From positions 1 to 11,106 of the forward strand of contig QIEW01000347.1 in NCBI GenBank assembly GCA_003230535.1: 11,106 nt of DNA, read 5' to 3'. The DNA is from a bacterium (GTDB lineage Bacteria > SZUA-182 > SZUA-191). The notes beneath the pieces are model-generated. The model had not been told where the DNA came from, made no database searches, and saw only the letters and a list, made by a program, of their open reading frames with translations. This document shows positions 5,591 to 11,106 of the stretch, piece by piece (position 1 is the first letter of the stretch; every line of letters begins with the position of its first letter). The translations under genes were made by a program, and so were the position numbers.

Positions 5591-7932
5591 ATATCGGTCT
5601 TATTATTCTGCTCTTGCTGATTTTCAGGATATTCAACACGAAGATGATAGATGGCGCCTAAGCTCCGGCTAAAACTCTCGACAATCTGGGTTAAGTTCCT
5701 AAAGGTTAGGTCGCATTGCCCCAACTGTTCTTCATTACAGATATCATTAATAATCTTTTTGACCATCGCCTGAATTCGTCCGGGTGAGAACTCTCCCAGG
5801 CTCCGAGAGGCGGCCTCCACCGCATCCGCCAGCATAAGAATACCGATCTCTTTCGTTTGCGGCTTAGGACCTGAATAGCGGTAGGGCTCTTCGGGGACAA
5901 ACTGGACCTCTTCCTGTTCTTTGGCCTTATGATAGAAGAACCTGACCAGCCGCGTTCCATGATGCTGCTGAATGGCGTCTATAATAATAGGAGGGAGGTG
6001 AAATTTTCGCGCCAGCTCTATCCCCTCTTTCGCATGAGAAAGCACCACTAAGCTGCTCATGCTTGGGTTTAAGTTCTGGTGCTTACCCTCCGACTCAGAC
6101 TGGTTTTCAATGAAGTATCCCGGTTTGGCGATCTTGCCGATATCATGGTAATAGGCGCTTACTCGAGCAAGAAGAGGGTTAGCCCCGATGACCTCGGCGG
6201 CGCTTTCACAGAGACTGCCGACGATTATACTGTGGTGGTAGGTGCCGGGAGCTTCTAAAGACAATTTTGCCAATAAGGGCTGATTTAGGTTGGAAAGCTC
6301 CAACAGCTTAAAGTTGGTGGTTACTTCAAACAGGGATTCAAGTAACGGCAGGGCTCCCAGGGTCAAAACCGCAGCCACCATGCCTCCGGAGACACCCGCT
6401 AAGGTCTGATAAGCTATTTCCAAGGACAGGCTTTTCCCTTGGACTAAATTAAGGGCTATAATCGTGGTTAAATTGATGCCGCAAACCAATGATCCCAAGT
6501 GGAAAATTGCGTTTCGATGTTGAAAATTAATGGTGCCTAATACCGCTCCAAAACTGCCTAAGCTGCATAACAAAAATAGATTGAAATCAAGTTGGAATTG
6601 TAGTCCGGTAAGAATACTGTTAGTCAGAGCAAATGCCAAGCCGGAAGGCACCCCTAAAAGTATGGTGACTAACATCGGCCCGGCGGCAAAGGGAATGGCA
6701 TAGTAAAAACCTTGAGAGATGGCTTCTTCTGAAGTCGGATATAGGGACGAAGCCATACCCCCCCACAGGCGATTAATTCCCAGGCCAACCAACAGAAGCA
6801 GTGACAATATAAGAAGTTCTTTGGATTTTATAGGCAGATGGAGCCGGTCTAGCCCTTTCAGCATCAGGGAAATTACCAACGCGCTGAAAAGAACAATTCC
6901 CAAAACAAAATAGATCGCGCTCTCCCCCTGGCGGAGAGCAGCCAACTCTTTAAGTTTGGCCAAGTGTTCTGCCTGCGTTTTTTCACCCTCCCGAATAATC
7001 ATTTCTCCTTCTTTGATCTGGAAAAAGACCGGTTTTATCCGCTGGCGCGCTTGATTCCTCCGCTCTTCTGTTTCACGTTTGTTAAAGAACAGGTTGGGAT
7101 GGAGCGCTATTTGAGCCAGCTCAACCGCTGCCTGTTGTGAGAGCGGATCCGCCTGAAACATGCCGGGGGTTATCCTTTGGATATAAACTTTGGCTTGATT
7201 TATGTCTAATATCTTATCTATTTCACGGATTACTTTTTCCCCCCTGGTTTTTAGGTCTCGTTTCATGATCCCTTTTCCTTTCTCGAGCAACAGTAATTCT
7301 CTGCTGCTGACCACTCCTTGCGCGAGAGCTTTCTCCACCAGCTTCTGAGCGGCCTGAGCTAATATAGGATCAAACAAGGATTCCTCTAAGATAGAAAAAG
7401 TGTCGAAAGAGAGGGAAAAATGGGTTTTCTGAAGAAAGGCCGACCAGCGTTCCTTTGGTTTGAGCTGCCAATATTCCACAGGAGTCTTTTGTCCTGGTAA
7501 ATCTCCGGAGGCTGGAATTGCTGAAGAGGATTTATAGAACATTTTTTTCTCTTTAAAAAATTTGTTTAGCCGCTGAATACTCGTGGTGCCTATCGGATCG
7601 AAGTCATATACGGCTAAAACTTTTTGGGCCTCAGCCTTCTGACGTTGGAGGGTGGTGGAGGTATCCTCCAAAACAAAATCAAACGGGGCTTTTATATCAT
7701 TAGGAGAAATATCGCCGACATGGAGGGAGACTGTGGGAATATAAAGGGAAGGAACAAGCAGGAATGCAATCCCTAATATTATGCTAGTCCCTAACAGCCA
7801 GGGACGGAATGAAGGCCAAAACTTGCTTGACCAAAAAGGCGAAGTAACCTCAGGGAGGGGGCGTTTAGTTTTGGATTTCTTGAACCTAAACCATGCTCTC
7901 ATAATATGTTTGGGAATACGGGCCAACCTCAT
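5548..7932 (-). CDS. pgpH: 7TM-HD membrane phosphohydrolase, PgpH type (c-di-AMP phosphodiesterase family)
   Basis: This 794-residue inner-membrane protein has the 7TM-7TMR_HD architecture. Characterised PgpH proteins hydrolyse cyclic di-AMP to pApA, and this role is inferred from family. The parts are a short basic cytoplasmic N-terminus, a first helix at about 46-64, and a large extracytoplasmic region (about 70-335, starting VGDISPNDIKAPFDF). A bundle of helices follows at about 338-530. The cytoplasmic HD domain (about 560-720) has TYHHS 564-568, the metal-binding HD in YYHDIGK (H596, D597), QHHGT 656-660 and a later conserved Asp in ADAVEAASR (D703). All catalytic positions look intact. 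The first ATG at 7932 lacks a strong Shine-Dalgarno sequence. A second ATG (residue 11) is possible and would not alter any domain. It overlaps ybeY by 43 bp and is probably the first gene of a pgpH-ybeY(-LOG) operon. Confidence 0.93.
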   Translation of the reverse strand: MRLARIPKHIMRAWFRFKKSKTKRPLPEVTSPFWSSKFWPSFRPWLLGTSIILGIAFLLVPSLYIPTVSLHVGDISPNDIKAPFDFVLEDTSTTLQRQKAEAQKVLAVYDFDPIGTTSIQRLNKFFKEKKMFYKSSSAIPASGDLPGQKTPVEYWQLKPKERWSAFLQKTHFSLSFDTFSILEESLFDPILAQAAQKLVEKALAQGVVSSRELLLLEKGKGIMKRDLKTRGEKVIREIDKILDINQAKVYIQRITPGMFQADPLSQQAAVELAQIALHPNLFFNKRETEERRNQARQRIKPVFFQIKEGEMIIREGEKTQAEHLAKLKELAALRQGESAIYFVLGIVLFSALVISLMLKGLDRLHLPIKSKELLILSLLLLVGLGINRLWGGMASSLYPTSEEAISQGFYYAIPFAAGPMLVTILLGVPSGLAFALTNSILTGLQFQLDFNLFLLCSLGSFGAVLGTINFQHRNAIFHLGSLVCGINLTTIIALNLVQGKSLSLEIAYQTLAGVSGGMVAAVLTLGALPLLESLFEVTTNFKLLELSNLNQPLLAKLSLEAPGTYHHSIIVGSLCESAAEVIGANPLLARVSAYYHDIGKIAKPGYFIENQSESEGKHQNLNPSMSSLVVLSHAKEGIELARKFHLPPIIIDAIQQHHGTRLVRFFYHKAKEQEEVQFVPEEPYRYSGPKPQTKEIGILMLADAVEAASRSLGEFSPGRIQAMVKKIINDICNEEQLGQCDLTFRNLTQIVESFSRSLGAIYHLRVEYPENQQEQNNKTDIWKYRSKIAKESTP

Positions 7933-8000
7933 ACATGGCCTGAAAAGGAAATTGCTTATAGGATGCGGCGCACACTCCGAATAGATATGATTTTATTTAC

Positions 8001-8133
8001 GATGGTCTCGTAAAAAGTCGTCATTCCCGCGGAAGCGGGAATCCATCCTGATTCTAACTATCTGAAGATACTGGATTCCCGTTTGCACGGGAATGACAAG
8101 AATGTGTGTTTTCAGCCTTTTTACGAGTTCATC
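8001..8133 (-). repeat. MITE-like repeat family B, copy 2 (complete)
   Basis: This 133-bp element has terminal inverted repeats GATGGTCTCGTAAAAAGTC (left) and GATGAACTCGTAAAAAGGC (read inward from the right). Inside are two hairpins, TCATTCCCGC.GAAGCGGGAATCCA-like at 8021-8044 and TGGATTCCCGTTTGCACGGGAATGA-like at about 8072-8097. It is an inverted match to 1851-1950. It has no coding capacity. TCATTCCCGC..GCGGGAAT palindromes of this kind are widely dispersed in environmental bacterial genomes (general knowledge). It lies 69 bp upstream of the pgpH start and could affect its promoter. Confidence 0.8.
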
Positions 8134-8192
8134 AAATATAATTCCACCTGTTGCCAACGGATAGCATCCGCCGGCATTTTTTGTGTAACAGG

Positions 8193-8264
8193 TCAACTGT
8201 TTTTTGCGGATTCAACAAACCTTACAGTAACTTCTTCTCCTTTTGAAGTTACTACAGAAGACAT
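8193..8264 (-). CDS. Possible remnant of a small gene (23 codons)
   Basis: This is a 23-codon minus-strand ORF, MSSVVTSKGEEVTVRFVES then AKNS and a TGA stop. AGGA lies about 11 bases upstream of the ATG. After the stop the same frame stays open for 25 more codons (PVTQKMPADAIRW..) up to the edge of repeat B copy 2. This suggests a small gene broken by a nonsense mutation and then by the repeat insertion. Alternatively it is noise. No family is recognised. Confidence 0.2.
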   Translation of the reverse strand: MSSVVTSKGEEVTVRFVESAKNS

Positions 8265-8342
8265 CCGGATCTAATTCCTCGTAAACTTACTGCGGGGGGG
8301 TCATTTGCAAATTGGTATTAGCAACCCCAGCAGAGTATACAT

Positions 8343-8503
8343 CCCGGATTATTCATAAATCCACGGTAAACATTGATGATGCTATTTAAATACAGTTGCT
8401 TACAAAATAACGGTCAAAAAACAAAAATTTCATACAAATCACCGAAAACTCCCGCTATGGAAGCGACCAGCGGGAGCGTATTTGTGATCCCGAATTATTC
8501 GGG
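8343..8503 (-). repeat. MITE-like repeat family A, copy 2
   Basis: This 161-bp element is an inverted copy of 1116-1277, with the same ends (CCCGGATTATTCAT at the left, CCGAATTATTCGGG at the right) and the same internal CTCCCGCT/AGCGGGAG stem (8449-8476). The two copies differ mainly by substitutions, and the internal stem is preserved in both. No ORF. Confidence 0.75.
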
Positions 8504-8554
8504 ACATCTATATTCTACCACTTTGATATCTATTTTGCATAGAGCCCCTAAAAA

Positions 8555-8590
8555 AAGAAAAACTCTTAGCTGCTGCTAAGAGTTTTTCTT
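8555..8590 (-). terminator. Rho-independent terminator of the LysM lipoprotein gene
   Basis: This is a perfect 16-bp stem, AAGAAAAACTCTTAGC (8555-8570) and its complement (8575-8590), with the loop TGCT. Read on the minus strand it is followed by a T-run (TTCTTTTTTT). It lies 30 bp after the lipoprotein stop codon. The A/T symmetry of the stem lets it act in both directions. Confidence 0.85.
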
Positions 8591-8620
8591 AAAATCAAAT
8601 TTTCCTACCCGGTTCCCGGC

Positions 8621-9544
8621 TTATTTCCCGTCATATAAGGACCACGGACCACGTGTTTTTGCCAGTTGGACAGCATCCTGCTTTTCTCCATTGGAGAAAT
8701 CTTGAGGCACCTTAAATTTTTGCCTGGGAAAAATTAAATCCGGGTCTCTAATCTGCGAACGATTTGCTTTATAAATCAATGGCCACTGGAAAGGATTGTC
8801 ATAGACACTTTTTTTATCAGAGATAACCCAGAGGCACTCCCCTCTTTTTACCGTATGGCTATCCACCTGGGAAACTTTCATTTCCCGGCAGCGCCTGAGC
8901 TCTTCTTCGGCCCGGCGTCTTGCCTCTTCTGCTTCCTGCCGCCTGCGTGCTTCCTCGTCCGCCTTGCGCCTAGCTTCCCGGAGTTCCTCTTCTGCTTTGC
9001 GCCTCTCCTCCTCCAGTTTAGCCAAACGTGCAGAGCAGACCAAATTGTTTGCCTTGACCAGAGCAGCCTGAGTTTTTGAGATTACATCATCATACCTCTC
9101 GGCGCTAAAATCCTGTTCGACCTCTTTCAAAGTGCGGGACAGCCGGTCATAGTCAGCCGGATAGAAACGCTTAGCCCCCGTTCCTTCTGCTTCGGAGAGG
9201 GTGGTCTTCAGCTCCTGGATCATCCGACCGGCTTCAGATCTACGTTGAGATTTAACGGTTATCGCCGCTAGCTTTGCCATTTCAGCCATGCTCTTAGCTT
9301 GGAGCGCGGCATCACGGGCCAGAGCATTTTCCTTTTTTTCCATTTCGGTTCGAGCCTTAGCCAACATCTCTTCCGCGCTACGATATTCTGTAGGTACAAA
9401 CACGTCAGCGCCTTCTAATTTAGCTGCCGAAAGCGCCGCCTCTGCATCGGCAATTTCCTGGGTCGGTGGTTTAGTACAACCAGTACTTAGCGCCAATAAC
9501 CCTATTACACATAAGGCGACTACGGCATTTACTCTTTTCACCAC
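8621..9544 (-). CDS. LysM-domain lipoprotein with coiled coil
   Basis: This is a 307-residue predicted envelope lipoprotein. The signal peptide is residues 1-22, with a lipobox-like LSTGC ending at Cys23. Residues 26-165 are an Ala/Glu-rich helical region with two similar units (ADVFVPTEYRSAEEMLAKA at 46-64 and AKRFYPADYDRLSRTLKE at 124-141), resembling DUF4398-type domains. Residues 172-221 are a highly charged Glu/Arg/Lys coiled coil. A LysM domain follows at about 228-280 (HTVKRGECLWVISDKK.. to IFPRQKFKVP), which binds peptidoglycan N-acetylglucosamine in this family. The protein probably tethers the membrane to the cell wall, by inference. The start is GTG, the first of two tandem GTG codons, with GGAGG about 8 bases upstream. 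It has its own promoter (9631-9659) and terminator (8555-8590), so it is monocistronic. Confidence 0.88.
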   Translation of the reverse strand: MVKRVNAVVALCVIGLLALSTGCTKPPTQEIADAEAALSAAKLEGADVFVPTEYRSAEEMLAKARTEMEKKENALARDAALQAKSMAEMAKLAAITVKSQRRSEAGRMIQELKTTLSEAEGTGAKRFYPADYDRLSRTLKEVEQDFSAERYDDVISKTQAALVKANNLVCSARLAKLEEERRKAEEELREARRKADEEARRRQEAEEARRRAEEELRRCREMKVSQVDSHTVKRGECLWVISDKKSVYDNPFQWPLIYKANRSQIRDPDLIFPRQKFKVPQDFSNGEKQDAVQLAKTRGPWSLYDGK

Positions 9545-9630
9545 TATCTTTCCCTCCTTTCTTTAAGAAAGTTTGGGTGGCATAAGTTGTTAATAAACAA
9601 TTATTCTCTTATTTTGCAGTCTCACTTAAA

Positions 9631-9659
9631 GGTATATCACCAAAATACCATATTGTCAA
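9631..9659 (-). promoter_or_regulatory. Sigma70-type promoter for the LysM lipoprotein gene
   Basis: On the minus strand a consensus -35 TTGACA (9654-9659) and -10 TATACC (9631-9636) are separated by 17 bases. The predicted transcript start near 9624 leaves a leader of about 80 bases before the GTG start. The surrounding DNA is AT-rich. Confidence 0.65.
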
Positions 9660-9812
9660 TAAAAATTCAAAATGATTTTATTGAACCCGGATTCATTAAG
9701 TATAGCAAGAATGAGAGGGCAAATGTTTAAAATACAGCATAATTGTAATTACAAAGATCAAAAATATTTGATTAATTAGTAATAAATATCCTTTTATGAT
9801 ATGTTATACAAT
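9660..9812. other. AT-rich intergenic spacer
   Basis: About 150 bp of strongly AT-rich sequence lies between the lipoprotein promoter and the decayed region. I see no ORF, hairpin or clear repeat in it. It may contain an UP element for the lipoprotein promoter. Confidence 0.4.
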
Positions 9813-10002
9813 CTAATCTGCCTTAATAAAACATGGGATTAGCCAATAAAAGAAGCCTGGCACAATAATTCCAGAAAGCCCACCGGCAATCAAAAAATAG
9901 TCTCTTCTGTGTTTTTGGGAGCCATTATAAAGCCGAAAAGAAGGTAATAATACTTGCTATGTCTATCAGGAAACTTATCGGGTTAAAATCGACCCCAAGC
10001 AT
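9813..10002 (-). pseudogene. Frameshifted small membrane protein
   Basis: Two adjacent minus-strand frames read like one small membrane protein broken by a single-base shift. The first frame runs from an ATG at 10002 (MLGVDFNPISFLIDIASIIT) and ends with a stop around 9925. The second continues as YNGSQKHRRDY, then a hydrophobic LIAGGLSGIIVPGFFYWL segment and the ending PCFIKAD with a stop at 9813-9815. Joined, this gives about 62 residues with two hydrophobic segments around a basic loop. There is no Shine-Dalgarno sequence at the ATG. I recognise no family. The alternative is chance coding-like sequence in decaying DNA. Confidence 0.35.
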
Positions 10003-10039
10003 TCCGGTAAAATAAAGGGCTCAGGAAAAAGCAGGGTCA

Positions 10040-10225
10040 AAACAAGAGCCATTTATCTCGGCGCCGCCCGGAGTTTTAGCACCGCTTCGGCTCCGTTGAC
10101 GGTTCCAGCGCATACCGGAACCTTCCATCCGGTCTTTTACCAGAGTCCGTGACTCCAGATGACGACATGCGCCCTCTACCGCTCCCGACCCTATGGGATA
10201 ACCCGGCCGCTATGTATTGGTCATA
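10040..10225 (-). pseudogene. ISKra4-type transposase, C-terminal remnant
   Basis: Minus-strand frames contain YDQYIAAG, then after a frame change YPIGSGAVEGACRHL and LVKDRMEGSGMRW, and after another shift GAEAVLKLRA. These are the conserved C-terminal motifs of ISKra4-family transposases (YPIGSG.VEGACRH, KDRMEG.GMRW, GAEA.L.LRA) in the correct order. At least two frameshifts and a stop after LRA make it non-functional. Its upstream (N-terminal) part is absent. Instead the sequence runs directly into the IS630 remnant at about 10220-10225. Confidence 0.75.
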
Positions 10226-10440
10226 GCGCTCCACCCGCCCGGGTTTGGCAGGTATTTTCCGCCGGCTCTTCCGGCTGTCAATTGCTTGCTTGTCTCATCC
10301 ATACAAACCTGGGGGCGTTTTGGATCATGCGGCCTTTTATAATACGTCTAACACTTCCTCCATTTGGCAGACAAATTCGGCATTTGCGGCTACCGGAATA
10401 CACCATTCCTTCTTTTGCCAAGGCTTAAGCTCGTTTTTTT
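10226..10440 (-). pseudogene. IS630-type transposase, central remnant
   Basis: Read on the minus strand from 10440: ELKPWQKKEWCIP, then NAEFVCQMEEVLDVL, a frame change, YKRPHDPKRPQVCMDETSKQL, and after a further shift PAKPGRVERYD. These follow the order of IS630-family transposases. MDETSKQL holds the first Asp of the DDE catalytic triad. The remaining catalytic part, with the second Asp and the Glu, is missing because the sequence switches to an ISKra4-type tail at RYD. It continues the N-terminal remnant at 10691-11106, from which it is separated by an insert of about 250 bp. Confidence 0.75.
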
Positions 10441-10690
10441 ATTGTACAGAAATTTAGCGCACCTGCCGGTGCGGACTTTTCAGGTGGCGGCAGGTTCAGG
10501 AAACCCGCCGCTCGTTCAGGCTGTCAGGTCTGAGGACCCGACAGCACAAGAAGCTCTATACACTTGTTTTAATTGGTCACGAAATGGAAATTCCTATACG
10601 ATTAAATTATATAACGGCGCTGGTTTCAATCTATTGTAAATATAGAACATAATGTCCGCCATCTGTTGCTCGCGGCTCCGGGCCCTACCC
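10441..10690. mobile_element. Insert of about 250 bp within the IS630 remnant
   Basis: The transposase sequence ends at TVRQTLKK(N) on the right side and resumes at ELKPW on the left side, so about 250 bp is foreign to the gene. Both flanks carry a G-T6 or longer tract (CGTTTTTTT at 10432-10440 and GGTTTTTTAA at 10691-10700), possibly a target duplication. The insert holds the hairpin GCACC-TGCC-GGTGC (10460-10473) and the REP-like palindrome at 10520-10545. It has no convincing ORF and no clear terminal inverted repeats. Exact ends are uncertain by several bases. Confidence 0.5.
10520..10545. repeat. REP-like palindrome, copy 2
   Basis: The stem GCTGTCAGGTC (10520-10530) pairs with GACCCGACAGC (10535-10545), with one mismatch, around the loop TGAG. 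On the opposite strand it matches the palindrome at 5031-5056 at most positions, including the CTCA/TGAG loop and a preceding GTGC. Confidence 0.65.
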
Positions 10691-11106
10691 GGTTTTTTAA
10701 AGTCTGCCTGACCGTCTCGGGAGAGATGGATTCAACATAATTCATCCGCACCAACTGGTCTCCCAGCATTTTCAATGTCCAGCGAGTATGTCCTTTCGGA
10801 GGCTCACTACAGCAAGTAGCGATTAAATATGCCTCTTCCTCCCCTGGTAACTTGCGTGGTTTACATCTTGAGGCCGGTTTACGGTTTAATGCGGCCTCCA
10901 ATCCCTGCTCGACTAACCGCTGCCTGGCGCGATAAACCTTTAATACAGACACATTAAACGCATTGGCGATTTTCTCATCAATCCACTTTCCACCGTTTTC
11001 ACCGGCGTCAGCCTTCAGCCAATATATAAGCATTGACAATTTTTGCTCTGTTCGCCTTGTTTTTTGACACTAATTCCAATAAATTTGCACGTTCCCCTAT
11101 AGTCAG
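10691..11106 (-). pseudogene. IS630-type transposase, N-terminal remnant (runs off the window)
   Basis: This is the N-terminal DNA-binding half of an IS630-family transposase. The longest open stretch runs from about 11039 down to 10691. It contains LKADAGENGGKWIDEKIA, a helix-turn-helix (IANAFNVSVLKVYRARQRLVE), the linker LEAALNRKPASRCKPRKL, a second winged-helix region with CSEPPKGHTRWTLKMLGDQL, and SISPETVRQTLK. Upstream, a different frame carries GERANLLELVSKNKANRA, the expected preceding segment, so a frameshift lies near 11010-11020. The true start would be past the right edge of the window. The gene is inactive because of this shift, the insert at 10441-10690 and the loss of the catalytic C-terminus. 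Confidence 0.85.

Noticed and set aside
1851-8133. The dnaJ-pgpH block as a composite transposon
   Set aside because: The flanking repeats encode no transposase, the block consists of ordinary core genes, and one B copy is truncated. Framing by repeats is reported as a finding without claiming mobility.
10159-10639. Three overlapping plus-strand frames of 70-91 codons
   Set aside because: They run antisense to the IS630 and ISKra4 remnants, whose family motifs are on the minus strand, and have no recognisable domain or start signal.
1-11106. CRISPR array, tRNA or rRNA genes, or a defence or toxin-antitoxin system
   Set aside because: No regularly spaced direct repeats, no cloverleaf-like sequences and no related protein motifs were found. 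The repeats present are inverted-repeat elements scattered singly.

Overview
The window looks like a chromosomal segment of a free-living bacterium of moderate GC content with an unusually repeat-rich genome. The housekeeping genes are bacterial: ispD of the MEP isoprenoid pathway, dnaJ, ybeY, a pgpH-type 7TM-HD gene and a fragment of nadA. The lipoprotein carrying a LysM domain, the pgpH-ybeY overlap and the many small palindromic or MITE-like repeats would fit a Gram-negative, Desulfobacterota- or Nitrospirota-like lineage. That placement is inference, because nothing in the window identifies the taxon.

Layout, left to right. (1) At 3-705 on the plus strand is the C-terminal part of quinolinate synthase (nadA), split by a frameshift near 510 that removes the third iron-sulfur cysteine from the reading frame. 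(2) Positions 706-1953 hold no conventional gene. They contain a 105-bp hairpin repeat, a 162-bp MITE-like repeat (family A), a second repeat (family B), and three very short ORFs each predicting one membrane helix. Two of these (938-1066 and 1348-1464, minus strand) look like paralogues, and the first has an excellent Shine-Dalgarno sequence. (3) Positions 1954-7932 are a minus-strand housekeeping block. Read in the direction of transcription it runs pgpH (c-di-AMP phosphodiesterase family), ybeY (rRNA maturation), a LOG-family nucleotide hydrolase, then ispD and dnaJ behind a recognisable sigma70-type promoter at 3828-3856. (4) Positions 8001-8503 hold inverted copies of repeats B and A. (5) A minus-strand gene for a LysM lipoprotein (8621-9544) has its own promoter and a strong terminator. 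(6) Positions 9660-11106 are a decaying region: an AT-rich spacer, a frameshifted small membrane protein, an ISKra4-type transposase tail, and a broken IS630-type transposase that is itself interrupted by an insert of about 250 bp.

The most striking structural feature is that repeat families A and B occur on both sides of the dnaJ-to-pgpH block in mirror order (A, B, then inverted B, inverted A), which frames about 6 kb of essential genes with nested inverted repeats. The most interesting coding signal is the pair of related single-helix mini-proteins. I found no CRISPR array, tRNA, rRNA or recognisable defence system.
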